Source: Cryobacterium sp. Y82
Lineage (GTDB): Bacteria; Actinomycetota; Actinomycetes; Actinomycetales; Microbacteriaceae
Assembly (NCBI RefSeq): GCF_002929495.1
Contig: NZ_PJJJ01000031.1
Span: 1 to 64,000 of the forward strand
Direction: 5' to 3'
Length of the DNA: 64,000 nt
Below the pieces are notes generated by a model that ran no database searches, was not told the DNA's origin, and saw only the letters and a list, made by a program, of their open reading frames with translations. A program made the position numbers and the translations under genes. Shown here one piece after another: positions 9,723 to 19,463 of this stretch (positions within the stretch are counted from its first letter, which is position 1; every line of letters begins with the position of its first letter).

Positions 9723-10211
9723 ATGAGCGATCCACAGTCACAACCTCCGAACGATCCAAACTATCGTGAACCGAACGTCGGACAGCCACAGGGCGGGCAG
9801 CAGTCCGGCTACGGCCAGCAGCCGGGAGGGAGCCCCTACAGCACCCCACTCACGGCAGCCCCCCTCTCCGAAGCCGACGACCGACAGTGGGCCTCGCTCG
9901 CGCACCTTGGCGGCATCCTCGGCCTGCTGCCCTCCCTGATCATCTGGCTGGTGTTCAAGGAACGCGGACGATTCACCAACACCGAAGCAAAAGAGGCGCT
10001 CAACTTTCAGATCACCCTCCTGATCGTCTCTGTCGCCATCATCGTCGTCTCCACGTTCCTTGCCCTCGTGACCTTTGGGATCGGCGGAATTCTCGCAAGT
10101 TTGGGCTGGCTCGTCTGGCTGGCCGGGGTGATCTTTTCGATCCTCGGGTTCATGCAGGCCAAGGATGGCCGAAACTACCGATATCCGTTGTCAATTCGCC
10201 TGATCAAGTAG
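9723..10211 (+). CDS. DUF4870 domain membrane protein (first of a tandem pair)
   Basis: The 162-residue protein has a Gln/Gly/Pro-rich soluble N-terminus (about residues 1-45), then a DUF4870 domain with WASLAHLGGILGLLPSLIIW, FTNTEAKEALNFQIT and three to four hydrophobic segments. The function of DUF4870 (Tic20-like) is unknown. The start is supported by AAAGGGG seven bases upstream of ATG 9723. A paralogue follows 136 bp downstream. This gene is divergent from hrcA, so the CIRCE-like site also lies upstream of it. Confidence 0.9.
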   Translation: MSDPQSQPPNDPNYREPNVGQPQGGQQSGYGQQPGGSPYSTPLTAAPLSEADDRQWASLAHLGGILGLLPSLIIWLVFKERGRFTNTEAKEALNFQITLLIVSVAIIVVSTFLALVTFGIGGILASLGWLVWLAGVIFSILGFMQAKDGRNYRYPLSIRLIK

Positions 10212-10347
10212 CCGACCGGTCAGTTCACCACTCGGACGGTTAGTCTGGTTGCGGCAGGCGTAGCCCGTGCACAACTGTTCAAATGGTTCCGGTGAGTACG
10301 AGCCGAAACCGCCACGACCAGACCGAATTGTTCGAACAGGAGACCAC

Positions 10348-10755
10348 ATGTCCGAGAACGATCCGCGCACAAACCCGTATGAATCCACCCCACCGCAAAA
10401 TCCCTATTCGCAGAGTGTCCCCCACCAGCCGATGAGCCCCGCTGACGAGAAAATGTGGGCGACTTTAATTCATGTCGGGGGCATTCTGCTCGCTTTTATA
10501 CCCGGCCTCATCGGTTACATCGTGCTGCGCGATCGTGGTCCGTTCATTCGCGCTCACAGCGCGACGGCGCTGAACTTTCAGATCACCCTGGCGATCGTCT
10601 ATGTGGTGGCAGGCGCGTTGACAGCTATCCTGATCGGATACCTGATTTTGCCGGTGGCCTTCGTCCTCGGCATCATCTTCTCGATCCTGGCCGCGCTGGC
10701 GGCCAACCGCGGGCAGGGATACGCCTACCCGCTCAGCATCAAATTCTTCAGCTAA
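10348..10755 (+). CDS. DUF4870 domain membrane protein (second of a tandem pair)
   Basis: The 135-residue paralogue of the preceding gene has a shorter Pro/Asn-rich N-terminus followed by MWATLIHVGGILLAFIPGLI, ALNFQITLAIVYVVAG and a C-terminal hydrophobic segment ending in YPLSIKFF. I chose ATG 10348, which has AGGAGA about 5 bases upstream; an open frame to 10267 has no such site. The stop codon overlaps the convergent hemW stop. Confidence 0.9.
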   Translation: MSENDPRTNPYESTPPQNPYSQSVPHQPMSPADEKMWATLIHVGGILLAFIPGLIGYIVLRDRGPFIRAHSATALNFQITLAIVYVVAGALTAILIGYLILPVAFVLGIIFSILAALAANRGQGYAYPLSIKFFS

Positions 10756-11975
10756 TCGCTGAGGCGCCGCACCACGGCGTCGGCCAGAAGCCGCCCGCGC
10801 AGGGTCAATTCGATTGTCCCGGCGAGGGCGGCTTTGGCGTTGATGAGCTCGTCGGCAATGAGTCCGGCGACCTCGATGCGGCCCGCTGGCGACAACGATG
10901 CGACCGGGATTCCGGCGCGGATCCGGCTCTGCAAGAGGATACGTTCGAGCTCACGAGTGGGCGCATCGAGCGTCTCGCGGCCGGCGGCCGGAGAGAGGCC
11001 CGCCAGCATCCGTTCGGCATAAGCTGCCGGATGCTTGACGTTCCACCATCGCACGCCTCCGACGTGGCTGTGTGCGCCGGGGCCAACGCCCCACCAGTCC
11101 TGGCCAGTCCAGTAGGCGAGGTTGTGACGGGAACGGTGGGCGTCGCTCGTGGCCCAGTTGCTGACCTCATACCAGTCGTACCCGGCGGCGGCGAGCAGTT
11201 CGTCGGCCAGCTCGTAGAAGTCAGCCTGCTGGTCGTCGTCGGTCGGAGCGACCTCACCGCGGCGAATCTGCCGGGCGAGCTTGGTACCGTCTTCGACAAT
11301 GAGCGAATAGGCGCTCAGATGGTCGGGGTGCAAACTAAGCGCCTGTTCGAGACTCGTGCGCCAGTTCGCGAGGGACTCCCCCGGCGTGCCGTAGATCAGG
11401 TCGAGGCTCACGTCGAGGCCCGCGGCGCGGGCCCATTCCACGACGAGCGGTACCCGCTCGGGGTCGTGGGTGCGTTCAAGCGTCGCGAGCACGTGCGGCA
11501 CCGCGGACTGCATGCCGAACGACACGCGGGTGAAGCCGGCATCGGCGAGGGCGCCGAGGTAGGCGGCATCGACCGAGTCGGGGTTGGCCTCGGTGGTGAC
11601 CTCGGCGCCGTCCTGTAGGCCCCACCGGTCACGCACGGCACTGAGCATCTTCACGAGGTCGGTCACCGGCAGCAGCGTTGGCGTGCCTCCGCCGAAGAAC
11701 ACCGTGGCGACTTCGCGGGCCGGCACGCCCGACGCTGTGAGGATGCGGGCGGCAGCCTCCACCTCGAGCACGGCCTGGCTGGCGTAGTCCCTTTGTTTGG
11801 CGCCGCGCAGTTCGGTCGCGGTGTACGTGTTGAAGTCGCAGTAACCGCAGCGCACCCGGCAGAACGGCACGTGCAGGTAGACGCCGAAATCGCGTTCGGC
11901 CGCACTAACGGCCGCTGATGCGGGAAGAAGTCCGTCGTCGGGTGCGGGGTCGCCGACGGGGTGGGGTCCGGCCAT
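10752..11975 (-). CDS. hemW: Radical SAM heme chaperone HemW
   Basis: HemW-family radical SAM protein (formerly called HemN-like) thought to handle heme delivery. The 407-residue protein has the 4Fe-4S motif CRVRCGYC (Cys39, Cys43, Cys46), FFGGGTPTLL, and the C-terminal HemW domain. The CxxxCxxC plus the following CDFNTY matches HemW more than coproporphyrinogen dehydrogenase HemN. It lies downstream of lepA on the same strand, as in many bacteria, although a DUF1990 gene sits between them here. Confidence 0.93.
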   Translation of the reverse strand: MAGPHPVGDPAPDDGLLPASAAVSAAERDFGVYLHVPFCRVRCGYCDFNTYTATELRGAKQRDYASQAVLEVEAAARILTASGVPAREVATVFFGGGTPTLLPVTDLVKMLSAVRDRWGLQDGAEVTTEANPDSVDAAYLGALADAGFTRVSFGMQSAVPHVLATLERTHDPERVPLVVEWARAAGLDVSLDLIYGTPGESLANWRTSLEQALSLHPDHLSAYSLIVEDGTKLARQIRRGEVAPTDDDQQADFYELADELLAAAGYDWYEVSNWATSDAHRSRHNLAYWTGQDWWGVGPGAHSHVGGVRWWNVKHPAAYAERMLAGLSPAAGRETLDAPTRELERILLQSRIRAGIPVASLSPAGRIEVAGLIADELINAKAALAGTIELTLRGRLLADAVVRRLSD

Positions 11976-12008
11976 GGGAGTGCTCCAGTACGTTTTATTT
12001 GATGCGCG

Positions 12009-12659
12009 TTATTTGATCGCGCCGACGGGATGCAGGGCCCGCAGGTACAGCTTGGTGAATTTCGCCTGCTGAAAGCGCAGCACCGGCCAGGCCAGGCGGT
12101 AGTACCAGGTGCTGGCCCGCGAGAAGGAGCGGATGGTCAGCCAGACCGAGTCGTCGTCCCGGTGTTCGACGATAAAGGATTCTTCGCCGCTCTCGGGGTG
12201 GCCGGTCATAGTTCCGTAGGCAAACCCGATGCGAGCGGCCTCGTCGATGACGTAGACCACGCGCACCGGCGCGGTCACGGCAAAGAGCCAGACCTTTATT
12301 TTCAACGTCGCGGTCATACCGTTGGCGATATACGGGGTGCCGTCGTCGTCGAAGGTCGCTTCGTTCACCGGATGCTGCTGGCTGGCCGCCGGCGTACCGT
12401 CGGGCTGAAAGGTCACCGGGGTGTACTGCACGCCGGTGCTGTTTTCAAGATCGGTCACCTCCATGCCGCTGCCCCGCTGGATTCCCCACGTCATCAGCAG
12501 CTTCGTCGCCGCTTCGAAACGTTCCTTTGAGCTGCCAAGCCGGACGCTCTGCTCCATTGGGCGGTACCCTTTGGGCGGATAGCTCATCAGGTCGGGCGCC
12601 AGCGTGCCGCCGATGGCAGCGTAGCTGACAGCGGCGTCAGTGAAAGTAGCCCTGCGCAT
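12009..12659 (-). CDS. DUF1990 family protein
   Basis: The 216-residue protein has the DUF1990 hallmarks: an N-terminal DLMSYPPKGYRP segment, a central ITAPVRVVYVIDE-like strand region (VTAPVRVVYVIDE), FAYGTMTGHPESGEESF and a C-terminal WYYRLAWPVLR helix. The family is found in Actinobacteria and plants; no biochemical role is established. It begins 5 bp after the lepA stop, so it is probably cotranscribed with lepA. Confidence 0.88.
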   Translation of the reverse strand: MRRATFTDAAVSYAAIGGTLAPDLMSYPPKGYRPMEQSVRLGSSKERFEAATKLLMTWGIQRGSGMEVTDLENSTGVQYTPVTFQPDGTPAASQQHPVNEATFDDDGTPYIANGMTATLKIKVWLFAVTAPVRVVYVIDEAARIGFAYGTMTGHPESGEESFIVEHRDDDSVWLTIRSFSRASTWYYRLAWPVLRFQQAKFTKLYLRALHPVGAIK

Positions 12660-12664
12660 CCGCT

Positions 12665-14515
12665 TTACTTCTTGTCTTTCGTCTCGATGTCCCCCGACAG
12701 CGCGGCGATGAACGCTTCCTGGGGAACTTCGACCCGGCCGACCATTTTCATGCGCTTCTTTCCCTCTTTCTGCTTCTCCAGCAGTTTGCGCTTGCGCGAG
12801 ATGTCACCGCCGTAGCACTTGGCGAGCACGTCCTTACGCATCGCCGAAATGCTCTCGCGGGCGATGATGTGCGCGCCGATCGCGGCCTGAATGGGAACCT
12901 CGAACTGCTGGCGCGGGATAAGTTTGCGCAAGCGACCGGTCATGAGCGCGCCGTAGGCATAGGCCTTGTCGCGGTGCACGATGGCAGAAAACGCGTCGAC
13001 CTGCTCGCCCTGCAACAGGATGTCGACCTTGACCAGGTCCGCCTCCTGCTCGCCGGAGGGCTCGTAGTCGAGCGAGGCGTACCCGGCGGTGCGGCCCTTG
13101 AGCATGTCGAAGAAGTCGAACACAATCTCGCCGAGCGGCATCGTGTAGCGAATCTCGACCCGGTCTTCGCCGAGGTATTCCATGCCGAGCAGCGTGCCGC
13201 GGCGACTCTGGCACAGCTCCATAATGACGCCGACGTAGTCCTTCGGCGCAAGGATGGCGGCCTTGACCATGGGTTCGAGAACCTTGGCGATTTTACCGGT
13301 GGGGTATTCGCTCGGGTTGGTCACCGTGATGGTGCGTTTATCGTCGGTGGTGACCTCGTACGGCACGCTCGGCGCGGTCGTGATGAGGTCGATGTTGAAT
13401 TCGCGTTCGAGGCGTTCGGTGATGATCTCGAGGTGGAGCAGGCCGAGAAAGCCGCAGCGAAAGCCGAAACCGAGAGCGACGGAGGTCTCCGGCTCGTACC
13501 CGAGACTGGCGTCGGAGAGCTTGAGTTTGTCGAGTGCTTCGCGCAGCGCCGGGTAGTCGCTGCCGTCGATGGGGTACAGCCCGGAAAACACCATGGGCTG
13601 CGGTTCGTTGTAGCCGGGGAGCGCGTCGGTCGCCGGGCGCAGGGCGGTCGTGATGGTGTCGCCGACCTTGGACTGACGCACGTCTTTCACGCCGGTGATC
13701 AGGTAGCCGACCTCGCCGACCTTGAGCCCCTTGCTCTCGATCGGTTCGGGTGAGATGACGCCGATCTCGAGGATCTCGTGGGTCGCCTTGGTCGACATCA
13801 TCTGGATTTTTTCGTGGGCCTTCAAATGCCCATCGATCATGCGCACGTAAGTGACGACGCCGCGGTAGCTGTCGTAGACCGAGTCGAAGATCATGGCGCG
13901 AGCGGCGGCATCCGGGTTGCCCTGGGGCGCGGGAATCATGGTCGTGGCGAGGTCGAGCAGTTCCTGGACCCCCGCGCCGGTCTTGCCGGAGACGCGCAGC
14001 ACATCTTCGGGGCGTCCGCCGATGAGGCTCGCGAGTTCACGGGCGTACTTGTCGGGGTCGGCCGCGGGCAGGTCGATCTTGTTGAGCACCGGAATGATCG
14101 TGAGATCGTTCTCAAGGGCGAGGTAGAGGTTGGCGAGGGTCTGGGCTTCGATGCCCTGAGCCGCGTCGACCAGCAAGATGGCGCCTTCGCAGGCGGCGAG
14201 GCTGCGCGAGACCTCGTAGGTGAAGTCGACGTGGCCGGGGGTGTCAATCATGTTCAGCGCATAGGTGACGCCGTCCAGCTCCCACGGCATGCGCACGGCC
14301 TGGCTCTTGATGGTGATGCCACGTTCCCGCTCGATATCCATGCGGTCCAGGTACTGGGCCCGCATGGAGCGCTCGTCGACGACGCCGGTGATCTGCAGCA
14401 TCCGGTCGGCGAGCGTCGACTTGCCATGGTCGATGTGGGCGATGATGCAAAAGTTGCGAATGAACTCGGGGGCCGTGGCGGCCGGTTCCAGCGCGTGAAG
14501 GGCTCTCGGTGACAT
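12665..14515 (-). CDS. lepA: Elongation factor 4 (back-translocating GTPase LepA)
   Basis: The 616-residue protein has a G1 motif AHIDHGKST (26-34), G3 DTPGHVDF, G4 NKID, EF-G-like domains II, III and V, and the LepA-specific C-terminal domain with [16 protein letters not shown] sequence ([20 protein letters not shown]) and a basic tail ([16 protein letters not shown]). LepA acts on the ribosome during initiation/elongation stress and 30S biogenesis. ATG 14515 gives the normal length. Confidence 0.97.
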   Translation of the reverse strand: MSPRALHALEPAATAPEFIRNFCIIAHIDHGKSTLADRMLQITGVVDERSMRAQYLDRMDIERERGITIKSQAVRMPWELDGVTYALNMIDTPGHVDFTYEVSRSLAACEGAILLVDAAQGIEAQTLANLYLALENDLTIIPVLNKIDLPAADPDKYARELASLIGGRPEDVLRVSGKTGAGVQELLDLATTMIPAPQGNPDAAARAMIFDSVYDSYRGVVTYVRMIDGHLKAHEKIQMMSTKATHEILEIGVISPEPIESKGLKVGEVGYLITGVKDVRQSKVGDTITTALRPATDALPGYNEPQPMVFSGLYPIDGSDYPALREALDKLKLSDASLGYEPETSVALGFGFRCGFLGLLHLEIITERLEREFNIDLITTAPSVPYEVTTDDKRTITVTNPSEYPTGKIAKVLEPMVKAAILAPKDYVGVIMELCQSRRGTLLGMEYLGEDRVEIRYTMPLGEIVFDFFDMLKGRTAGYASLDYEPSGEQEADLVKVDILLQGEQVDAFSAIVHRDKAYAYGALMTGRLRKLIPRQQFEVPIQAAIGAHIIARESISAMRKDVLAKCYGGDISRKRKLLEKQKEGKKRMKMVGRVEVPQEAFIAALSGDIETKDKK

Positions 14516-14587
14516 AGTCCGTCTATTCTTCCATGCTCGGCCGGGTTGTACCGTCTACCCGAGCCGCAAAGCGCTGGCCGACTCTGG

Positions 14588-15811
14588 TCAGGCGCGGTGT
14601 GCGCGCTCCACGACCCGGCCGAAACCGTCACTGTGGCGGTAAACCTCGACGCCGTCGATGAGCACCAGCTCGGCGCGCGAGCCGAGGTCGAGCGGGTCGC
14701 CAGACCAGACGACGACATCGGCGTCGAGTCCCACGGTGAGTGACCCGACCCGGGAGTCGAGGCCGAGGATCACAGCCGGGTTGACGGTGAGGGCCTCGAG
14801 CGCGGTCTGCACCGGTAGCCCCTCCTTCACGGCCAGGGAGGCCTGGTGCACGAGAAAGTTCACCGGGACGACGGGGTGGTCGGTCGTGATGGCGACGCGC
14901 ACACCGGCCGCGGCGAGCACGGCCAGGTTGCCGATGGCGCGGTCGCGCAGTTCGACCTTGGTGCGCGCGGTGAGCATCGGACCGAAGATGACCGGAATGT
15001 TCTTCTCGGCCAGCACATCGGCGATCTTGTGGCCTTCTGTGCCGTGGTTGATCACGAGACGATAACCGAATTCTTCGGCCAGGCGGATGGCCGTGGCAAT
15101 GTCGTCGTGGCGGTGCACGTGCTGGTCCCAGGCCAGTTCGCCGGAGAGCACCCTGGCCAGGGCTTCCTTGCCGAGGTCGCGGGTGAACGCGTCGCCCTTC
15201 TCGGCGGCAGCATCACGCGCCTCGACGTAGTTCTGCGCGTCGACGAAAGCCTGGCGGATAATTAGGCTGACGCCAAGGCGGGTGCTCGGGGTTTGCGACT
15301 TCTCCCCATAGACCCGCTTGGGGTTCTCGCCGAGGGCGCTCTTGATGCTCACCGAGTCGCTGATCACCTGTTCGTCGATGGTGCGGCCGCCCCAGCTCTT
15401 GATCGCAACCGACTGGCCGCCGATCGGATTGCCGGAGCCCGGCTTGACCACGATCGTGGTGACTCCACCGGAGAGCGCATCGCGAAAGCCCTCGTCGTCA
15501 ATGTTGATGGCGTCGATGGCTCGAACCGCGGCCATGTTTGGACCGGTCATTTCGTTGGTGTCGTTGCCGGCCCATCCGTTTGCCTCTTCGTGGATGCCCA
15601 CGTGCCCGTGCGCTTCGATGAAACCGGGAAGCACCCATTTGCCGCTCGCATCGATGATCTGTGCGCCAGGGGGAACACTCAGATCGGCACCAATGGCTCG
15701 AATGCGACCGTTCTCGATCAGCACAGTGCCGTTCGGGATGGTGTCGCCGAGAACCGGAACGACGCGAGCATTGATGATGGCGGTCAAAGTGGGCGTGGGC
15801 GCAGTTGTCAT
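14588..15811 (-). CDS. Imidazolonepropionase-like amidohydrolase
   Basis: The 407-residue protein belongs to the metal-dependent amidohydrolase superfamily: an N-terminal beta-sandwich (IINARVVPV...GRIRAIG), then a metal-binding HGH (His68, His70) in EAHGHVGI, a further HRHDD and INHGTEG, and a catalytic-type ITTDHP near the C-terminus. It resembles imidazolonepropionase-like hydrolases of unknown substrate; no hut genes are nearby, so histidine breakdown is not indicated. There is no signal peptide. It is followed 72 bp downstream by lepA. Confidence 0.85.
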   Translation of the reverse strand: MTTAPTPTLTAIINARVVPVLGDTIPNGTVLIENGRIRAIGADLSVPPGAQIIDASGKWVLPGFIEAHGHVGIHEEANGWAGNDTNEMTGPNMAAVRAIDAINIDDEGFRDALSGGVTTIVVKPGSGNPIGGQSVAIKSWGGRTIDEQVISDSVSIKSALGENPKRVYGEKSQTPSTRLGVSLIIRQAFVDAQNYVEARDAAAEKGDAFTRDLGKEALARVLSGELAWDQHVHRHDDIATAIRLAEEFGYRLVINHGTEGHKIADVLAEKNIPVIFGPMLTARTKVELRDRAIGNLAVLAAAGVRVAITTDHPVVPVNFLVHQASLAVKEGLPVQTALEALTVNPAVILGLDSRVGSLTVGLDADVVVWSGDPLDLGSRAELVLIDGVEVYRHSDGFGRVVERAHRA

Positions 15812-15965
15812 AACTTCAGCCTAGGCATGTTGCGCACCAACGAAGTAGACCGCGCGTCTTGTGGGTCCCCGCGCGCTGCCGGCTGGGCCGCTGATCAGAA
15901 CGGTTTGGCGCAGCCAGGGCCGGACGCCCAGCTGACTGGCCCTGCGGCTGACTAGGCTCACGGGC

Positions 15966-16694
15966 ATGGCGACTTCCGAGGCCCCTGTGCCGGTTCTGCT
16001 CGTGCACGGCATCCGTGCCTCGGCCACGATGTGGCGTTATCAGGAGCAGGCACTCCGAGCGGCCGGCTACCCGGTGCTCGCGATCGATCTGCCCGGCCAC
16101 GGGCAGCGGATGAGCGAGCCGTTCACAGTGCCGGCAGCGCTCGCCGCCATCGACGACGGAGTGGCGGCACTCGGCGGCCGGGTGCTGCTCGTCGGTCTCT
16201 CTCTCGGCGGCTATTACGCCGTCGCCTACGCCGCCGAGCACCCCGATCGCGTGGCCGGGCTGGTTGCAGCCGGTTGTAGCGCCGTACCCCTGGGCGTCTT
16301 TCTCGAGGGCTATCGGTTGTTGGCCCGGGCCATTCATCGACTGCCCGATCGAGGCTTGTGGCTGCACGAGAACCTGGCGCGTCTCCTGCTACCCGCCGCC
16401 GGCGCCCGCGATGTGCTTGCGGGCGGCGCTGCGCTCGACGTGATGGATTCCGGGCTGCAGGCGACTTCGACGCTGACTCCGCTAACCAGCCTCGCCGCGT
16501 ATCCCGGTCCGGTCTGGCTGGTCAACGGTGCACTGGATCATTTTCGGCTGAACGAGCGGCGTTTTCTGGCTGCCTGCCGCACCGGGGAGGTCGTCCTGGT
16601 GCCACGGGCGACGCACCTGTCGAGCCTCGCCCAACCGGAGCTCTTCACGGCCATACTGCTGCGGATCGCCGGACTGGTGTCGCGCACGGCCTGA
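15966..16694 (+). CDS. Alpha/beta hydrolase
   Basis: The 242-residue protein shows the alpha/beta hydrolase fold: oxyanion region LLVHGIRAS, a nucleophile elbow GLSLGG with Ser79, acid Asp191 in NGALDHF and His217 in ATHLS. This is a complete catalytic triad. The substrate cannot be inferred; the family includes esterases, lipases and haloperoxidase-like enzymes. It is divergent from the amidohydrolase gene and followed by a decayed gene. Confidence 0.88.
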   Translation: MATSEAPVPVLLVHGIRASATMWRYQEQALRAAGYPVLAIDLPGHGQRMSEPFTVPAALAAIDDGVAALGGRVLLVGLSLGGYYAVAYAAEHPDRVAGLVAAGCSAVPLGVFLEGYRLLARAIHRLPDRGLWLHENLARLLLPAAGARDVLAGGAALDVMDSGLQATSTLTPLTSLAAYPGPVWLVNGALDHFRLNERRFLAACRTGEVVLVPRATHLSSLAQPELFTAILLRIAGLVSRTA

Positions 16695-16769
16695 GGCCAG
16701 GGCATCCGCTTGCGGGGGGCGCGGGGGCGACCGGCGGCAGCGGGGACTGCCCGCGGCCAAGCGAGCGCG

Positions 16770-17009
16770 GTCATCCGCTTGGCCTGCGCAGCCGCCTGGA
16801 CGCGTGGCCGCGACCCGACTTCGCGATCCAGAGTCTGGAAGATCGCGGGTTCCAGGTTGAGGTCGGGGAGTGCATGAACCTCGGCGTGCCCATCATCGCA
16901 AAACGTCGAGTGCGGGCATGTTCCGCCGCAACTTCCCATCGTCAACGGGGCGATCGGCCGCCTGGTCTGCACGGACTTCGAGCAGTACCTGGAGCAGACC
17001 CTGCAGTAG
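16770..17009 (+). pseudogene. Remnant of an S66 peptidase (LD-carboxypeptidase) gene
   Basis: Two short pieces look like S66 LD-carboxypeptidase. The first (about 16800-16877) reads LDAW..., then AIQSLEDRGFQVEVGECM, which resembles the N-terminal region. The second (about 16880-17009) reads GVPIIA, then, after a one-base frame change in the AAAA run at 16900-16903, NVECGHVPPQLPIVNGAIG to a stop at 17007. GHVPP is the C-terminal region that carries the catalytic His in S66 enzymes. The middle of the gene, including the catalytic Ser region, is absent. A small degraded fragment is the simplest reading. Confidence 0.65.
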
Positions 17010-17228
17010 CTCGTCGCCAACCCCTTTTCACGATGCGTGGAAGCTGCGTGATCTGGCATCCGGTCTCCGCGTGAGTGGGCTCGGGCGGTTTGGGTGTCGG
17101 GCCGATTACTGGTAGCGTTACTGGTTGGCTTGCGTGTTGGGTCCCACCCCGCACGATCTTCGCCGCTCAAGCGCCCTCTACCCGCTGAACGGCTGTCCGT
17201 ACTAGAACCTAACGAAAGCGTAAAAAAC

Positions 17229-17492
17229 GTGGCAAATATCAAGTCGCAGATCAAGCGAATTGGCACCAACAAGAAGTCCCAAGAGCGCAACAAGGCCGTC
17301 AAGAGCGAGTTCAAGTCCGCGATTCGCGCGACTCGTACCGCGATTGCCGCTGGCGACAAGGACAAGGCCGTCGTCGGTCTCGCCTTTGCCTCCAAGAAGC
17401 TCGACAAGGCCGTCAGCAAGGGTGTCATCCACCAGAACCAGGCTGCGAACAAGAAGTCGGCCATCGCGAAGGCCGTTTCCGCACTCGTCTAG
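17229..17492 (+). CDS. rpsT: 30S ribosomal protein S20
   Basis: The 87-residue basic protein begins [11 protein letters not shown] and continues with [19 protein letters not shown] and a C-terminal [14 protein letters not shown], typical bS20. The start is GTG 17229; the upstream open frame to 17094 is not S20-like. S20 next to holA on the opposite strand is a conserved bacterial arrangement. A strong terminator follows. Confidence 0.97.
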   Translation: MANIKSQIKRIGTNKKSQERNKAVKSEFKSAIRATRTAIAAGDKDKAVVGLAFASKKLDKAVSKGVIHQNQAANKKSAIAKAVSALV

Positions 17493-17555
17493 TCAACACC
17501 CGCACGTGAGGTGATTGTCCCGGCTCCCAACGAGCGGATAATGCCCTCGTTGCAC

Positions 17556-17588
17556 AGAAACCCCCGCCACATCGGCGGGGGTTTTCTT
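17556..17588 (+). terminator. Rho-independent terminator of rpsT
   Basis: AACCCCCGCC and GGCGGGGGTT form a perfect GC-rich stem with a 5-base loop, followed by TTTTCTTGTTGTT. It starts about 65 bp after the rpsT stop codon. Confidence 0.9.
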
Positions 17589-17660
17589 GTTGTTGACAGC
17601 GTGCCCGGCACGAATTGAGAAGCGGCAGTGCTGGGCCAGTGGCCCCACTAGACTGACGCG

Positions 17661-18287
17661 GTGAAGAGCACCCCGCCGGCGAGTTTTAGCACCGCCGAAA
17701 GCGTCCTGCATCAGCGTGCGCACGCTCGTTTTGTCGCCACGTTGCTCAGCGCCGTAGGCTTCGTCGTCGCGGTGTGGCTGGCTGTCCTCGCGAACGATGC
17801 GGTGTCCGGCAGTCCGCGTCACCAGCTGCTCATCTTGCTGGTCTCGATCGTGCTTCTAATCATTGGAATCTTGTTCTACCTTGGTGCAGCCGCGGCGGGG
17901 CAGCGCGACCCCGGGGACCTCGAACCTGCACGGTCTGCGCGCATTGCTCGCCGCATCCGCTTGCGCTCGAGGCTCGGTGCAGTGTTCGCGGTCTCCGCCC
18001 TGCTGGCCGTCGCCGCCGTCGGAGCACTACGCATTTTGACGCCGCCCGCCGAACGGCCGGTGTCGGTGCAGTTCACCGAGATCACCGGGCGAGTGCAACT
18101 CGAATACTGCCCGAGCCTGCCGTCATCGTTCGAAGCCCTGGCTACGCCGACCGATCTGGCCAGTTCGTCGACTCTGCTGCCGGTTTGGGTGGCCAGCCGG
18201 GTCTGCGGAAATCCGAGTTTTCAGCACGGAGTTTGGCTCTACCTGAACCGCTCAAGCATCACGGTCGCGGACGCCGGAGACCGCTGA
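17661..18287 (+). CDS. Hypothetical membrane protein
   Basis: The 208-residue product is not one I recognise. It starts with GTG 17661 and shows three hydrophobic segments (about residues 25-45, 55-78 and 102-125) with a basic loop (RSARIARRIRLRSRLG) before the third, then a soluble C-terminal domain of about 80 residues with two cysteines (EYCPSLP and RVCGNPS) that could form a disulfide outside the membrane. It lies between rpsT and the convergent holA. Confidence 0.65.
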   Translation: MKSTPPASFSTAESVLHQRAHARFVATLLSAVGFVVAVWLAVLANDAVSGSPRHQLLILLVSIVLLIIGILFYLGAAAAGQRDPGDLEPARSARIARRIRLRSRLGAVFAVSALLAVAAVGALRILTPPAERPVSVQFTEITGRVQLEYCPSLPSSFEALATPTDLASSSTLLPVWVASRVCGNPSFQHGVWLYLNRSSITVADAGDR

Positions 18288-18316
18288 GCTCTGCCGCCAC
18301 GATGCACCGGCGACCG

Positions 18317-19372
18317 CTAATGCTCGCCGCGACGGGAGATGACGCCGATCAGGCGTTCCAGCGCAAAAACCGGGTCGCGCCCGGCGCCCTTGACCGCGGC
18401 ATCCGTTTCGGCCAGCGCGAGGATACAGCGGGCCAGGCCCTCATCACTCCAGCCGCGTAGGTCTTTTTGCGCGCGTTCCACCTGCCACGGTGCCAGGCCG
18501 AACTGTGCGCCAAGCTGCGCTGACCCGCCACGGGCACCGAACACCTTGGCCATAGTGCGAATCTTCATGGCGAACGCCGCGACGATGGGCACCGGATCGG
18601 CCCCCGAAGACAGAGCGTGCCGCAGAGTCACCAACGCCTCACCGTTGCGGCCAGCGATGGCCCAGTCGGCTACTTTAAACGCGTTCGTTTCGACCCGACC
18701 GCCGTAGTAACGATCGACCGTGGTTTCGGTGACCTCGCTCGTCGCGTCAGAAATGAGCTGCTGGCAAGCGGCGGAGAGTTCGGCCAGGTCGTCAGAGAAC
18801 GCTGCCACGAGCTGGCGCAGGGCACTGACCGTGACCCGTTTGCCAGCGGCTTTGAACTCGTTCGACGCAAACTCGTATTTCTCGGTGTCCTTCTTGAGTT
18901 CGCTGCAGACAATTTCGATCGCGCCGCCGAGTCCACCGCGGATGGTGTCGAGGAGCTTCTTGCCGCGCACTCCCCCGCCGTGCCGCAGCACGACATAGGT
19001 ATCGTCGGCCGGGTTCTCCAGGTAGTCCAACGCCTCAGCCAAAAAAGTGTCGCTGCATTTTTCAACGTTGCTGACCCGAATCAGGCGCGGCTCACCAAAC
19101 AACGAGGGACTCGCGAGGGTGAGCAGCTCACCCGGCGCGTAGCTGTCGGCCTGCACGTCGCTGATTTCAAGGCTGGGGTCTTCAAGCTTGAGAAAATCGC
19201 GCAGCTGGCGAATGGCCCGCTCGGCGAGAAATGTTTCGGTGCCGGAGACGAGCACGATCGGGGCCGGACGCACCTCATGCCAGCCCAACTGAGGAATGAC
19301 CGTGCCCTTATTCGGTCGGGCGGTGGCTGCCTTGCCGGCCCGAGAGCCGGTTGTGGCGGGTCGTGCGGCCAA
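18317..19372 (-). CDS. holA: DNA polymerase III delta subunit
   Basis: Clamp-loader delta subunit, which opens the sliding clamp. The 351-residue product has the HolA N-terminal AAA-like domain without a Walker A (VLVSGTETFLAERAIRQLRDFL, VRHGGGVRGKKLLD-like sequence VVLRHGGGVRGKKLLD) and the C-terminal collar domain (FAMKIRTMAKVFGARGG). The start is TTG 19372, with AAGGAG 7-8 bases upstream. holA normally follows comEC directly in related genomes; here 3 kb of other genes lie between them, so its transcription may depend on a different promoter. Confidence 0.93.
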   Translation of the reverse strand: MAARPATTGSRAGKAATARPNKGTVIPQLGWHEVRPAPIVLVSGTETFLAERAIRQLRDFLKLEDPSLEISDVQADSYAPGELLTLASPSLFGEPRLIRVSNVEKCSDTFLAEALDYLENPADDTYVVLRHGGGVRGKKLLDTIRGGLGGAIEIVCSELKKDTEKYEFASNEFKAAGKRVTVSALRQLVAAFSDDLAELSAACQQLISDATSEVTETTVDRYYGGRVETNAFKVADWAIAGRNGEALVTLRHALSSGADPVPIVAAFAMKIRTMAKVFGARGGSAQLGAQFGLAPWQVERAQKDLRGWSDEGLARCILALAETDAAVKGAGRDPVFALERLIGVISRRGEH

Positions 19373-19463
19373 AGCGATCTCCTTGATTTGATGCGGGTGT
19401 CAAATTAGCCTATCCCGCACCACTGACGGCTGCGCTCGAGTTTCCTGCTCGGCGGCGCCTTCC

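Noticed and set aside
16538..17464. 308-codon minus-strand frame opposite the S66 remnant and rpsT
   Set aside because: Antisense to rpsT and low complexity; the plus strand explains the region better.
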